DNA of 64,000 bases from contig CM028931.1 in NCBI GenBank assembly GCA_016801845.1, forward strand, positions 6,035,563 to 6,099,562. Direction: 5' to 3'. Source of the DNA: Polydactylus sextarius (taxonomy: Eukaryota; Chordata; Actinopteri; Polynemidae). The translations under genes were made by a program, and so were the position numbers. This document shows, piece after piece, positions 1-12,260 of the stretch. Numbering within the stretch: the stretch's first letter is position 1; each line of letters opens with the position of its first letter. The notes under the pieces were generated by a model. That model saw only the letters and a program-made list of their open reading frames with translations, was not told the origin of the DNA and did no database searches.

Positions 1-395
1 CCCAGCATGCACCAGGACGAGGACGCAGTCGTTGAAAAAGTCAGCGACTTAATTTATAAACTAATCGATACATTTAACTCATCAAGCTAACTTATCGCTA
101 ACGTAATGTCTGTCAGCGTTAGCTTAGCGATCGCTAGTCGCCACGACGTCGCTAACGTTTCCCATTCGTCTGATAACAGGACTCTTTTCTGACGAAACGT
201 CACATTAATGTAAATGAACGTCTCGTCGGTTTTTTAACCGATCGCCATCTTTGTTTGTTTGCTGTCATTGCGTCGTCACGGAGACTTGTCGACGACTTCT
301 GATGCTGTGTAACTGTAAAGTAGAGGCGTCTCTGTTTTCACTCCTACCCCTTCAACACTTGGGGGTCTGGGGTAAGAGAAGGGGTAAAAAAAAAG
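1..395. repeat. Diverged dispersed repeat, copy 1
   Basis: This stretch aligns by eye with 6332-6745 in the same orientation. Shared landmarks, in order, are CCCAGCATGCACCAGGAC, GTTAGCTTAGCGATCGCTAG, TGATAACAGGACTCTT, a GACGAAACGTC-like block, TTTGTTTGTTTG, and GGGTAAGAGAAGGGGTAA. No protein is encoded. The two copies differ by many substitutions and small indels, so they are old. A degenerate transposon end is the likeliest explanation, but I cannot name the family. Confidence 0.6.
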
Positions 396-2106
396 AAATG
401 GGATCGGTCCTAAGTCCTGAGCGGTCACGTGACTGTGGGATCTGGAGAATTGTTTACTAGTGAACCAAACTGGCCCTTTTGGACAGGAAGTGCCACGAGG
501 AATGTGACCCTTAGTTGAGAAAGCCAGAGGTGGAGGAAGGGACGAGGAAGAGACGCCAAGAGAAGGTCCACGGTTATTTTTAACCACTAGCCCCCTGAAA
601 AAAAATTCCCCAAAAATCAGTCAGCTTTTTATAACTGATCAAAAACCAGACTTATCACAAAAAAAAAAAAAAATGTTATCAGAATGTAATCTGTGACCTT
701 GGAGAGTGTTGTAGCTTTCAAACATTAGCGCACTTCCTTCTTTTGAAAGGGAGGGGCCGGGGCTACTGTAGGATGACTGGTCATAGTTGGAAATACACGA
801 GTCAGAGAGTCATGTCAAATCCACATCAGATCGTGTGACTGACGCTTTTCACGTCGGTGGGAGGACGCAGACCTTTAGCATAATTATTATTGCGCAAGTC
901 CCGTTTCAACTGTTCTGGACGTCACACTGAGTCCAGATTGTTTATCTGGCAGCGACGTTTTGCAGCTGATCTGAGCTCTGATCTCCGCTGAGGTTTAATC
1001 AAAGACATCCCCCCTCCTCCTCCTCCTCCAACCCCATTCGTGTTGAAGCACTCAAAGACAGCGAGAGATACTGACCCAACCCCCGGCTGTTTTAGCACGT
1101 CAGCAAACTTTTCACTCATTTCCACTGACTATTCGCTTCCTGTGTGAGAACATCTCTAAATTTGTCACAGTTCCCCGCACAAACAACTGCCCGTTTGGGT
1201 CAACGTGATGACGCTCGACTTGTTATTCTTTCGCCTTTATTCGCCATTAGTCGTGGTCTCGTTTCTGGTTTTTGTTTCTTAAAAGCTCCGTTCACACACA
1301 CATGTGGTGAATTACTACTGCTCACAAACAACACATTGTGAGCAAGTTTCTTTGGAACGGCGAAAGGAATGAGACAGAGCCTTGAACTCGAAGCCGGCTG
1401 CTTTACAAGAACAATAAAGTGTCCTCAATATCTCAAGAGTAACATCGTCTCTTTAGTAAATAACAAAAAGAAACGAATAGATTGGCGATATCTTTACAGT
1501 TTCTAAAGATATACATGTATGGATCTTTAAAGCACTTTGCTTTTTTATTGAGTGCGTATGGGAGCAAGTTAATGTCATGTGACCCGTGATGTCACAAACA
1601 CCAGGTCCGAAGTTGTGCCATTTCATGCAACGTGACAACGCCATCAGTCGTCGAGCAACAAGAAACTTCCCCGGCTGCCCCATAGACTCCAATGTTAACC
1701 GAACTCTGCCACACGTGAGCAAAAACAAAGGAGAAACGGTACGAAACTGAACGTGGTGGTTGCTCTTTAATCAACCGAGGTTTGATTAGCGCTAACAAAT
1801 CGATAACCCCACCACTATTCGCAGATCTGGCGAACGTTAAAAAGGTGACTCGGCAGAAATGAGACGACGGGTGACCAACAGATCTCATGACGGCAGCTTG
1901 TTTCTAAGCAACAATCATCAGCAACATTCTCCCAATACAAAACGCTCGCTCAGCCTTTTCTCCTCTGCTCTCGCAGTCACACTCATGTGACTTAGGTTAT
2001 GTGAGAACACGGTTTTATCAGAGATATGTGTCACCGAGGTCAGGAAATAACCTTCATCATGTCCAAGTTGAAAACTCTGTTGCACACTGCTATCAGCTTA
2101 CATATA
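396..2106. other. Non-coding stretch, no gene seen
   Basis: This is AT-rich sequence with short poly-A runs (660-672) and a small GGAGG-type low-complexity patch near 1010-1030. Short open frames occur on both strands but have no recognisable domain, splice context or repeat support. On the minus strand this lies downstream of niban2 exon 1 and is probably intron 1 of that gene. Confidence 0.5.
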
Positions 2107-2725
2107 TTAAAGGTGAACCCCGTCACATTTGAACCTATATTCTACCGTTAGAGTCTTTGAGTTAATGTCTGTTGACACAAAAAAAAAAAAAAAAAAAAAA
2201 AAATGATGCAAACGGTTGCTACGTTAGCGGAGATGTGGTGGTAGCGGTGAGCCTGGCTAGACAGCTAATAAGCTAAGTGAATGGGGCAGATTTCTAACGT
2301 CAAAGTAAACAGTGTTTTTGTGACTAAAGAGGCTGAACGTCTCTTTCTAAGCCCCGTGCAACAACAGCCAGGAGCCTTACCAACATAACACTATGTCTGT
2401 TTAACTCAGTAGTGGTAAAGAAACGCTAGAAAACCAGAGTTTAACCAGGCTGTCACATACCTCTGTTGGTTTCTGACCTGTTTGTTAAAGTCCAGAATAG
2501 TCGATTGTCAAACTCGCATTGTTATTTCCTCAAAAACGATGCTCGAGCATTTTAAAAACACTGTTTACTTTGACGTTAGAAATCTGCCCCATTCACTTAA
2601 CTTATTAGCTGCCCGGCCAGGCTCACCGCTACCACCACATCTCCGCTAAAGTAGCAACCACTTGTTTCAAGACCTCTAATATTAGGATATAGGTTCAAAT
2701 GCGAATGAGTTGACCTTTAATAAAT
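2107..2725. mobile_element. Foldback MITE-like element, complete copy
   Basis: The left end begins TTAAAGGTGAACC and the right end finishes GTTGACCTTTAA. Inner arms at about 2204-2330 and 2560-2660 are near-perfect reverse complements (for example GCCCCATTCACTTAACTTAT against AAGTGAATGGGGC). A poly-A run of about 25 lies in the left arm. There is no coding capacity. The layout fits a non-autonomous foldback DNA element. A second, inverted copy of the same family follows immediately. Confidence 0.7.
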
Positions 2726-2739
2726 TATAACAAGTATGG

Positions 2740-4115
2740 TTTATTTTGCATTAACTGAGCTAATAAGCAGCTAATGAGCTAAGTGATGGGGGCAGATTTC
2801 GAAACATTTCCTGTCCGCACTTCAATGCTGCTGCTTCACATTAAAAGCTTCACACAAGCAAACTAGCAGGAGGCTTTTATTGTGGAAAAAGACATAGTGT
2901 TATGTTGGTAAGACTCCTGTCTGTTGTTGCACGCGGCTTAGAAAAAGATGTTCAGCCTCTTTAGTGACACAACAACACTGTTTCATATTGGCTGCTCTTC
3001 ATTGGCTTCCGGTAAAATCTAGAATAGAATTCAAAATCCTCCTGCTTGCCTATAAAACCCTTAATGATCAGGCTCCATCACATCTTAAGGAACTCATAGT
3101 TCCTTATTATCCTAATAGATCACTTCGATCACAAACTGCTGGTTTACTTGTGGTTCCTAGAGTCTCTAAGACCAGAATGGGAGGTAGAGCCTTCAGTTAT
3201 CAGGCTCCTCTCTTATGGAACCAGCTCCCAGTTTGGGTCCGGGAGGCAGACACCGTTTCTACCTTTAAGGTTAGACTAAAAACTTTCCTTTATGATAAAG
3301 CCTATAGTTAAGTATGGTCCAGGCAGGACACGGGCCTGCCTGAACCATCCTTTAGTTAAGCTGCTATAGGATTAGACTGCTGGGGACTCTGACAATACAC
3401 TGCTCCTCTCTGTCCCTCACTCCTCACGTCTCTTTCTCTCCCTCACACTTCATGTCCTGATATTTATATTTAAATATTACATATTTTTAACATCATCTGC
3501 TCTCTCTTGCAGTTGTGTCTCCCCTACCCCTTTCTCTTTTACAGGAAGTTTTGACTCCAGAGCTGTTGGACTCCAATTCTTTGACGACATCATCACTTTC
3601 ATCTTCATCATTATTATTATTATTATTGTAATATTAATTGTAATGATAATTTTACTTTAACAACTACTTGTAACCATCTACTCTCTACTGTCTCTTCCTG
3701 GTCTCCCACTTTTCTTCCTCCCCCCTCCCCCGTCCTCCTCACTCTTTTTCCTCTGTCTCTTCTCTTTTCCCTGTTTTCATTTCACTCCAACCGGTCGAGG
3801 CAGATGACCGTCCACTCTGAGTCTGGTTCTGCTGGAGGTTTCTTCCTGTTAAAAGGGAGTTTTTCCTCCATTGTTGCCAAGCGCTTGCTCATTGTGGAAA
3901 TGTTGGGTTTCTCTATGTAAAGTGCCTTGAGATAAATGTTTTTATGACCTGGCGCTATATAAATAAAATAAATTGAATTGAATTTGACGTTAGAAATCTG
4001 CCCCATTCACTTAGATTATTAGCCGCTGGCACTGCATCTCCGCTAACGTACTGACATTAACTCAAAGACTCCAACAGTAGAATATAGGTTCAAATGTGAC
4101 GGGGTTCACCTTTAA
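2740..4115. mobile_element. Second MITE-like copy, inverted, split by an L2 LINE
   Basis: 2750-2980 and 3985-4115 carry the same family as 2107-2725 in the opposite orientation. The shared block around GACATAGTGTTATGTTGG (2890-2910) is the reverse complement of 2380-2400. The right end GGGGTTCACCTTTAA (4101-4115) is the complement of the 2107 terminus. A 1-kb L2 fragment interrupts it after ACACTGTTT, and the element resumes at TTTGACGTTAGAAATC. The element is therefore older than the L2 insertion. Confidence 0.65.
2981..3985 (+). mobile_element. 5'-truncated L2-clade LINE, 3' end
   Basis: An open frame at 2964-3311 encodes the C-terminal tail of a LINE ORF2 protein. It includes LHWLPVKSRIEFKILLLAYK, followed by a NQLP and a FKVRLKTFLY motif, as is usual at the end of fish L2 polyproteins. 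The 3' UTR contains the block that runs from CGAGGCAGATGACCG to a TTCTGCTGGAGGTTTCTTCC segment. It ends with GCGCTATATAAATAAA and TTGAA repeats, the classic L2 tail. Only about 1 kb remains, so the copy is dead. The spacers of the gene array downstream carry related L2 sequence in antisense. Confidence 0.9.
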
Positions 4116-5199
4116 GTAACTCTGGCCGCTGCTGTGAGTCTAGCTGACTCTTTGTTGTGCTACAGCTGGCTAGCGCACTAATTGTCCGGGGGCCCTCTGC
4201 AGTGCTGAGACCAGCAGCTGCGATGATATGACTCCATCACTAGTGCTAATCTAATCTAACTAACGCTGCTTTCTGTTTACAAGGCGGCCTTTCTTATCGC
4301 CGACGTCAAGTCAACACTTTTGAGCGAGTTCTGATCATCGCACAGATCAGAGCTGAGACCACGGCGTTATTAAGAGAGACCCACAGAGAAACCCCCCCAT
4401 CCACCCATCCACTCACCCTGCCGCCTCCCCCCTATTCCTCCTCCTTTCCACAGTGTTTTAACAAAAACATTCCACTGAGATAGACCCATAGGCTGACTCA
4501 TAAATTTAGACTGTGTTCCCATCACAGTGGCAGCTGCTGCTGTTGCTGCTTGCGGATCCAGAGCAACCAAATAAGAGCAAATCTGGTTTAAAAAGACTTG
4601 AACACATTTACCGAGGTACAAATATTTTTCGAGAGTAACTTTGAAGTTTTTACAGGCTCCGCATCAAAGCAGGAAGCAAAGTTCAGTCGATACTCGGCTC
4701 ATTTTCTCACCGGACCACCAGTGTTGATCAGCGAGTGATGCAAGACCAAAACCAAAACAATCACTAGAAACCACTAGAAACTAAGAGACTTAAATTCACT
4801 AAATCTCACTCAGTGAACCGTGACTCTGCCTCGGACCAGCCTCTGCTTTTAAATACCTCATTTAGAAATGTATTTTCGGTTCTTTCCTGCCCACAAATTC
4901 TCATTCTCACCTCGCTGACGCTGGGAAAACTTTAAATCGTTATCGTTTAGCTCGGCTGCGGAAGCAACAAAACGGCACAGCGTTGGCTGATTTTAGAGGA
5001 CCTAAAATAAACTCCAGGCACGTAGAGGTAGTAATGAAATGTGATAGTAACAGGGTAGAATTTGAATGACCTCATAGTTAAAGGCTCAGTTTCATAACGG
5101 CCCTTGTGTGGGTTTTATTGTAACATAACCTCAACAGAGACATTGTAATTCACCTAATGAGATCATGGCACCGCCTCCCACAGGTGTTTGTGCGTTTGT

Positions 5200-5655
5200 G
5201 TGTGTGTACGTGTTTTTCCTACATTGTGGGACCTTAAACTTGTCTACACACTCACACTATGGGGACAAAAAGCAGGTCCCTATAATGTAAAAAACTAAAA
5301 ACACAATTGAGATTTCCAGGGTTTCCAGGAAAGTCTCCAGGAAACGAAATGTCCCCTAAAGTTATGGAAACCAGACTGTGTGTATATGTGTTTTTTCCTA
5401 CATTGTGGGACCTTAAACTTGTCTACACACTCACATTATGGGGACAAAAAGCAGGTCCCTATAATGTAAAAAACTAAAAACACAATTGAGATTTCCAGGG
5501 TTTCCAGGAAAGTCTCCAGGAAACTAAATGTCCCCTAAAGTTATGGAAACCAGACTGTGTGTGTATGTGTTTTTCCTACATTTTGGGGACTTAAACCTGT
5601 TTACTGACATTACGGGGAAATGAAATGTCCCCTAAAGTTACAGAAACCAGACCGT
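5200..5655. repeat. 179-bp tandem repeat, about 2.5 units
   Basis: Units begin at about 5209, 5388 and 5567, each opening with GTGTTTTTCCTACATT (one extra T in unit 2). The first two include GGGACAAAAAGCAGGTCCC and CCAGGGTTTCCAGGAAAGTC. The third is internally deleted and stops after the CCCCTAAAGTTA block. The units are nearly identical, so the duplication is recent. There is no coding capacity. Confidence 0.85.
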
Positions 5656-6059
5656 GTGTGTGGTGTGATTGGGGTATTTCTGCTTTTTCTTACCTATTCC
5701 TATTTCACAACAAGTCTTTCTGTGCTGAAGAGGGTGTGTGCGCTTTACACCTTGTCACACCTCGCACACACAACACACACGCACGTATCCCAGAGCCTAA
5801 ATATCCATGAGGGAATCCATGTTCGGATTTCCCGTTTCCTGATCCCCTCACCCACTGACAACATCAGCTCTGCTGCGTTTATGACCACAGACCACAGACT
5901 AGAACAAGCGTCAAATGTGTGTTTCTGGCATCGCCGCTAGACCATTGGTTCATTGTAACTTCACAGCGATCGCCAATAACGATATATATATATAAGGAAT
6001 AAACTATATTGACTTTTTGCCGATATCCGATATTGTCCAAACACTTCATTTCCGATACC

Positions 6060-6232
6060 GATATCAACCAATACCGATATATGCAGCCGTTTTTTTTTTT
6101 TTTTTTTTTTTTCGGTCGCATCATTGTGATTATCAAAGGAAAAAACAATCCTTGCAGATATTACATAATTACGCTAATATCGGGCCGATAATATCAGTCA
6201 CCCGATATTAGTCACCATTTTTTTTTTCCTCT
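6060..6232. repeat. CCGATA-rich and poly-T low-complexity stretch
   Basis: The stretch repeats short CGATATC / CCGATAT words, is split by a 22-T run at about 6090-6112, and has another T run at 6218-6227. Similar CGATAT-rich fragments are common in fish transposon ends. I see no gene here. Confidence 0.5.
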
Positions 6233-6331
6233 TGGAAATTGTTAGATAAATGATGAAGATGAGGGAGGGGCCACACAACCCTCTAAACGAAGCTTGACTA
6301 GCACTTTAAACAAAGGGGGGGGTGAGAAATT

Positions 6332-6745
6332 TCCCAGCATGCACCAGGACAAGGATGCAGCTGTCAAAGAAAATAGCAATTTTATTAATAAACTAATCAA
6401 AACATTTAACTTAACTAATTAAGCTAGCTTACCGCTAACCGCTAATCAGTAACATCCGTTAACGTTAGCTTAGCGATCGCTAGCCGTCGCTTTGCTAGCA
6501 TTTTCCATTCATCTGATAACAGGACTCTTATCTGATGAAACGTCTCGTCAGTTTTTAATCAGTCGAGTCCGTGGACACCGTCTTTGTTTGTTTGTTGTCA
6601 CTCGGCCGTTGTGGAGACCAATTGCGGCGTCTTACGGACGTAGCAGCTAGCGACGGCTTCTAAAGACACGTAACGGTTTCCTAGAGGAATGTTTTCACCC
6701 CTCAACACTTTGTTTCAAAGGACGAGGGGTAAGAGAAGGGGTAAG
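6332..6745. repeat. Diverged dispersed repeat, copy 2
   Basis: This is the partner of 1-395 in direct orientation. It has the same order of landmarks, from CCCAGCATGCACCAGGAC to GGGTAAGAGAAGGGGTAA, and is slightly longer because of small insertions. It is non-coding. Confidence 0.6.
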
Positions 6746-8317
6746 TACGATACGATATGGTACGGTTAAAGCAAAAGATCACCGACGCCACAGCGAACGT
6801 CAAAATCTACCCCTCTTTGTGTAATTATTTCCATTTTGACCGTGATCAGGCTTGTGATTGGACAGCTGGCTGTTGTCGCGTGACGTCAGAGTTCGTCATC
6901 TATATGAGGAGACAGGTCGGCCACCGAGTTTAGAAAGAACGAACGACTTCGAGCAGAGTTCCACTGGACGTTCCAAGAGTCTGGAAAAAAAAAAAAAATC
7001 CAGATTTCCAAGTCGTCTGGAATGTCTGGAGATGGTTGCCGGACTTCGTCATGCGTAACCGCTGTCTTGACATTTTTCCGCCGGGAAAAAAAAAAAAAAA
7101 AATGACCAGCAACAACAACAAGGAATGTCACTTTCTCGCAATTCTGATGATGAAATATACTCGACTGCTTCCCGAAGGACATTTCGTTGTACCGCCGTTT
7201 GCTCCCGCCCGCGCTTTCGTTGTACAAACACAAGGTTAGTGAGTCATCAGACACCTGTGGGAACTATTTGTGGTCATTTCAACGGCAACTGGGAAAAAAA
7301 AAAAAAAAACAAAAAAAAACACTTTTACTTTAAGGTATATTTCACAATAAAAGAAAAATTAGGGGAAAACTTAAGTGTGATTCACAGATGTGGTCATTTC
7401 CAAAGAGGAAATAATAGATTAGCTACGTGATTCATGCCAATTTTACATTATTTTTTTTTTTTTGTCCCCACCCCCGGATCCGCCTCCACAGTTTACCTCA
7501 CACTGGAGGTTTATGAAGGAAGCTGCTTTAACTACAGTCTCTGCTCTGGGACTTGCAGTTATTCTTATCAGCAATCACAGCAGAGCTTTTCTACACTGTC
7601 AGTCGACAACAGGTCAGCGCAGACGGCTTATAAATCATTGTCTGGGTACAATGGCACTGAGTGATGAAGCTGATCTGTGCGTGTGCGATTACCTCAGCTC
7701 TGATAATGAGTCACGTCCACAAAGCGTGTTTCACAAATTTGGTTTATCGCAGTCTGAGCGAGTCAGAAATGAACGAAATGAGCGTGCTTGTGTTTAATGA
7801 TAACTCCAGGCACTTCCCTTGAAGCCAGCCTGTAGCGCTAAGCTCGTCTTGGCTGCAGAGACTATGTGGTGCTCACTTGCGCAGCTCAAGGCCTGGAGGA
7901 GGTTTCCTTCCAGACACACACACACTTACTTTTTTTTTCTGCATTCCTAACATTCCACATGTGATGCATGCATGTACGTGCACCACGGTCTGGATTAAAG
8001 GGGGGGGAAAATAAAAGACGATGACGCCCGACCCGTACGACATGACTTTCTCTCAGTGGGCCGCACACGTGCGAGCAAAAGTAAAACTTAACGTAGAACC
8101 CAGCGGTGGAAAGTCCAACGTAAATGTAACTGTAACTGTAACTGTAATACAGGACGGTCGGCGCATCTACAGGCTCTGTGAAGGTCAACGGGCCACCACT
8201 TCTTCAAGCCAAACCAAAGTCACTATTTCCCACGCAATTTTGAAAATGTTAAAAATTCCGGGAGGATTAACATCCGAAGAACGGGTGCAAAAAAAAAAAA
8301 CTGCACTGCAAAAACGA
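6746..8317. other. Non-coding stretch with poly-A runs
   Basis: The stretch contains poly-A or poly-T runs (near 6985, 7085, 7293, 7449) that generate lysine- or phenylalanine-rich frames on opposite strands. None looks like a protein. A short GTAACT tandem (about 8120-8145) is present. No exon with flanking splice sites could be recognised. Confidence 0.45.
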
Positions 8318-9020
8318 CGCTAGCCCGTTGCATTACGAACATTGTTTAGCATCTTTAGCGTTCTTGTCGAAAAGACTCACCGTGCAAGTGAATGGGGCAT
8401 CAAGCTAGCTTGAAGACGTCGCTATTTTAAACCAATTAAAAAAAAGCTCAAAGTAGCTTCACACTTCCTTGCTGGTATAACAAGGGTCCTGACGTTTAAA
8501 ACGAGGCGTTGACAACTTTGTAAGTGAACACATTGTTTATTAAAAAGACTTTTTTTTTTTTTTACAGGTAGGACCTAGCGGTAATTTCCGGTCGCCGCCA
8601 TGTTGAAACTAAGTCCTCAAGTGGAACACAAACAAACGGGCAGATGGTACAAATTAATTCCGCACAAATGCATGAATTTCATCTGTTGGTGACAATATCT
8701 GGTCATTGTCTACAAGACTGAACAGCTCTTGTTAAGCTGCGTTCGTCAATCGACTTGTAGGACTTACGTTAAACATGGTGGCGACCAGTGATGACCGCTA
8801 GGTCCTACCTATAAAAAAGTTGTCAACGCCTCATTTTAAACGTCAGGACTCTTGTTATACCAGCAAGGAAGTGTGGAGCTACTTTGAGCTTTTTTTAATG
8901 GTTTAAAATAGCGACGTCTTCAAGCTGCCTTGCTGCCCCATTCACTTGCATAGTGAGACTTTAGGACAAAAACGATAAAAATAACAATGTTCGTAATGCA
9001 ACGAGCTAGCGTAGCTTTGC
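8318..9020. mobile_element. Foldback element with about 200-bp arms
   Basis: The left arm (8318-8520) and right arm (8812-9020) are reverse complements with scattered mismatches. The right arm includes GTTATACCAGCAAGGAAGTG, GCGACGTCTTCAAGCT and TTCGTAATGCAACG. An inner inverted pair surrounds a short loop: GGTAGGACCTAGCGG at 8566 and CCGCTAGGTCCTACC at about 8796. There is no open frame of note. The design fits a non-autonomous foldback DNA transposon. Confidence 0.75.
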
Positions 9021-9870
9021 TCCTCAGCAAATATAACAACTCGTTATCATGTTTTACGTGTCCAAAGTTCATTTTACAGCAAATTTCTCCTTTAACATAA
9101 GAATGATCTGCCTATTGCTATAATGGAATAATCACACACTAAACACAGAGCTGTTCTGCCACCTGAGAGTTGATGGACAAAAGGTAGTTGCCACCTTTGT
9201 TGGGAAACAATCCTCAGTGCAGAGACATCTGATCTGAGCTACCTGCTAAAAGCTACATGATGACAACATTAACATAAAAGATATTTAACCTTCACTGTGG
9301 TCACTATTGTCACCAAACTGCACACAGATCAGCTGAAGTCACTAGTTTTTCCGCATATTTGTCCAGAAATAAGTCTTCCCTGATGATGGTGCTACATGAA
9401 ACAGAACACCGCAGATTGTGTTGCCGTCTTTTCCTGCAAGTGCGTGTGCGTCAAAAGGCTGTTTTATCAAAAAAGACATTAACACCGTTCCACTTAAAGT
9501 GCCTCAGTTAAACGCCGAGGTCAAAGTCTAAATGACCTTGGTGGCAAAGTTAAGCTGATAAAGCAAATAGAGAGGGTGGGGCTCTCTTTTTGAATGGAGC
9601 CACGCCCTCTCCACCATGTTCCTCGGGATTCAATCTACCTGTCGACCACGTGCTCCGGTCGCCTCCATGTTGTGTTATAGTCTGTACAAGTTGATAACTG
9701 AATGCAACGTTGTATGTCGCTATTTTCAAAATACTATTTGGCCAAACTGCTCTAAACAGTGAAGTATACGTTCATTTCTGGAACTAATCTTCACTGGACT
9801 CCTTTAGTTTGTGTTGCGTTCGGGAATCGACTTGTACGGACTTTAACGCAACATGGAGGCGACCGGAAGA

Positions 9871-10110
9871 CGTCGTGTAAGTCTTGTAAAACGGTCTTTT
9901 TTAGGAAACTCTCGGTTCACTTAATAAGTTGTCAGTACTTCAGTTTATGTGTAGGGATCCTATTCGTGCTACTGCTGAAGTGTTGTGATATTATGAACTG
10001 TTTAGTAGTTAAAAAATGGCGATTTGGTTACGTTTGGCTGGCTGCCCCAATCACATTCATAGAAAACAAAAGACGGTCAAACTTGATGTCCGTTCAGCTA
10101 ACATAATCTT
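9871..10110 (+). repeat. Dispersed 235-bp repeat, copy 1
   Basis: This aligns with 10862-11096 in the same orientation. Both contain AACTCTCGGTTCACTTA, a TTTATGTGTAGGGA block and GGCTGGCTGCCCCAATCACA. Just upstream (9812-9862) is a GCGTTCGNNAATCGACTTGTA block also found inside the foldback element at about 8740. The two are therefore probably parts of one transposon family. An open frame across it is incidental. Confidence 0.65.
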
Positions 10111-10861
10111 GCTCTTGGGGGGGGTTGACTCGTCGTCATGGTGAAAAAGACCCTGGGTTCAACTGACACCGGACTGTCGCTTTAAGTCGGCTTCATTTGA
10201 TAAATACTCTCGACACCGCTACAGTCGTGACACTATCGCTTGTATCAAACACCTGCTGCTGCCAAAAAACTACATCAGGTCTCAGTGAGTCTATGCGCCA
10301 ATGTCATCCATGTCATTTATAGCTGAAGCTTAACAACACTATAAAACATCCCGTCTCTGCTAACCAGGCCATCGTTACCCGTCAACCAGCTAGTCCGCTA
10401 ACTCTAGCCGATTAGCTCAGAAATAAATAACAGCAGTGTCCGAACGACCAGACTCTGTATGATCCAAGAAAAAAAAAAAAAAAAAACAAATCTGATTGTG
10501 ACTAACGCCGTCTGTTGTGGGCGAAGGGCGAAATGTCAGAAAAATGTCAAGCAGCAGAAAGATACGAATCCCAGCCAGAACTTACAAAAAAGTGTAAACA
10601 TGAAGCAGAGACTTTGTGTCCATGATAATCACGTGAGTTCAACTAAAACTTTTTTTTTTTTTATTTCTTCTATTTTTACCCCAAAATATTGCTATGCGAC
10701 GTGGTCATTTGGCCAGATCAGCCCCCTATTGGCAAGTTAAATGTATTGGGTACCACACATATACAGTGCAAATAAAGTTGGTTGACAGCATGTTGATTTG
10801 GAGGTTGTTGGAGGTGAAGGTGGCGGGACCAGGTTTAAGCTCCAGTCCTCCACCCTGACGC

Positions 10862-11096
10862 TGGGTAAGTCTTATAAAACAGTCTTTTTTAATAAACTCT
10901 CGGTTCACTTACTAAGTTATCAGTACTTAAGTTTATGTGTAGGGACCATATTCATGCTACTACTGAAGTGTAGCGCTATTGTGAGCTTTAATAGTGGTTA
11001 AAAATGATGATTTGGATAAGTTTGGCTGGCTGCCCCAATCACATTCATAGAAAACAAAAGACAGTCAAACTTTACATTCGTTTAACCAATGTAATC
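10862..11096 (+). repeat. Dispersed 235-bp repeat, copy 2
   Basis: This is the direct-orientation partner of 9871-10110, lying just after a CCAGTCCTCCACCC block that recurs again near 11320. It is non-coding. Confidence 0.65.
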
Positions 11097-11521
11097 TAGC
11101 TCTTGACTAGTTGTCATGAATTCTTTTAAACTTGTTTTTAGTCTCTACTTATTTCTGATTGGATATATTGTGTATAAGTAAAGTTGGTTGACAACATGTT
11201 GATTTCTGTGAATGTAAACTTTTTCGAAACCGACCAGAACGAACGTGAAACTGTGTCATTGTTGTTCTAATTGGTTTCTATGAGCGGGGTGTTGGTGGAG
11301 GTGGAGGGACCTGGTTCAAACTCCAGTCCTCCACCCCGATCAATCCTTGATGCTACAGTTGATTCGATCAGACTCAAAGTTTTCAGTATCAGTCACTAAC
11401 ATTCCTGATTCAGATTCAGATTCAGATTGCGTCTGCAACGTAAGAAAAAAAAAAAAAAAACGCACATGTGCCAAAACGCCACAGCAGCAGCCACCACCTC
11501 CTCCAACAACCAACTCCTCAC

Positions 11522-11576
11522 CTGCGATAATCTCCCGCTTGGCTTCATCCAGGTGGCTGGAAACTACGTCTCCCAT
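11522..11576 (-). CDS. niban2: niban2 (fam129b), first coding exon
   Basis: The minus strand reads MGDVVSSHLDEAKREIIA and is then cut by a GTGAGG splice donor at 11521 with one base (G) of the next codon left over. The N-terminus of vertebrate NIBAN2 is MGDVLSTHLDDARRQHIA followed by a glutamate codon. Length, phase and sequence therefore all fit exon 1. NIBAN2 is a PH-domain-containing cytosolic and membrane-associated protein of the Niban family, linked to Wnt/MAPK signalling and apoptosis suppression. The remaining exons would lie beyond coordinate 1 or in the 11.5 kb downstream on this strand, and I found none of them there. The position head to head with stxbp1 matches the vertebrate NIBAN2-STXBP1 order. 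Teleosts can have a and b copies, and I cannot say which this is. Confidence 0.85.
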
Positions 11577-11967
11577 GGCGGATGATGAAAAGTCACACAC
11601 GTCCAACACTTGATCGCAGCTGCAGATCTACAACGAGCGTCAGGAGAAGAAGAAGAAGAAGGAGAAATAAAAAACAGTGTGTCCACAGGAACAGCTGAGC
11701 TCCACACAAGTCTGATCCCGAAATGAGTCAAAGTTTGAGGAAGAGACGGGCGGTGGCGCTCACTCAGGACGAGGAGGCCGGCCGAACATGAGAGTTTTGA
11801 CCGAGCAGCCTATCGAAGGAGCGGCTAAGTTCGGGACGGACACACCCTCCTCCTTCTCCAGAGGTGCCAGCGGCGATGCGTTCAGGGCACGTAGGAGAAA
11901 ATGACTCCAGTTTATCACTCTATTTTTTTTATGATTATTATTTTTTTTATTTCATTCAGATATACTA

Positions 11968-12050
11968 TGGAAGTCCATTTCCGCCAGTAAAAAAAAAAAA
12001 ATCTGATAATCTGATAACTTTTTTTTTTTCTTACTGGCGGAAATGGATTT
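11968..12050. repeat. Short hairpin-forming inverted repeat
   Basis: TCCATTTCCGCCAGTAA followed by a poly-A run faces the poly-T run and TTACTGGCGGAAATGGA. The loop holds a repeated ATCTGATA. It resembles a small foldback element within the divergent promoter region. Confidence 0.6.
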
Positions 12051-12057
12051 ATTTAAC

Positions 12058-12260
12058 ATGTAAAAATAAATAAATAAAATAAAATAAAATAAAAACAGAA
12101 TTCACAAAATCGACTATAATTAAGAACAATAAACTGATAAGAAAATAAATAAAATATTTTTATTACTTTTATGACTAGTACTTCATGAATGAAATACTTT
12201 GCCAAAATAAAATAAAATAAAAAATAATAAATACTAATAAAGTAAAATAAAATTATGTTT
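12058..12260. repeat. AAATAAAAT-rich low-complexity tract
   Basis: Repeated AAATAAAAT words run through this AT-rich tract. The open frames here are artefacts of composition. Confidence 0.6.

Noticed and set aside
6886..7254. 122-residue minus-strand frame with FFFFF runs
   Set aside because: Created by poly-A/T runs; no domain or splice support.
9759..10106. 115-residue plus-strand open frame
   Set aside because: It lies across a dispersed repeat whose second copy (10862-11096) does not keep the frame.
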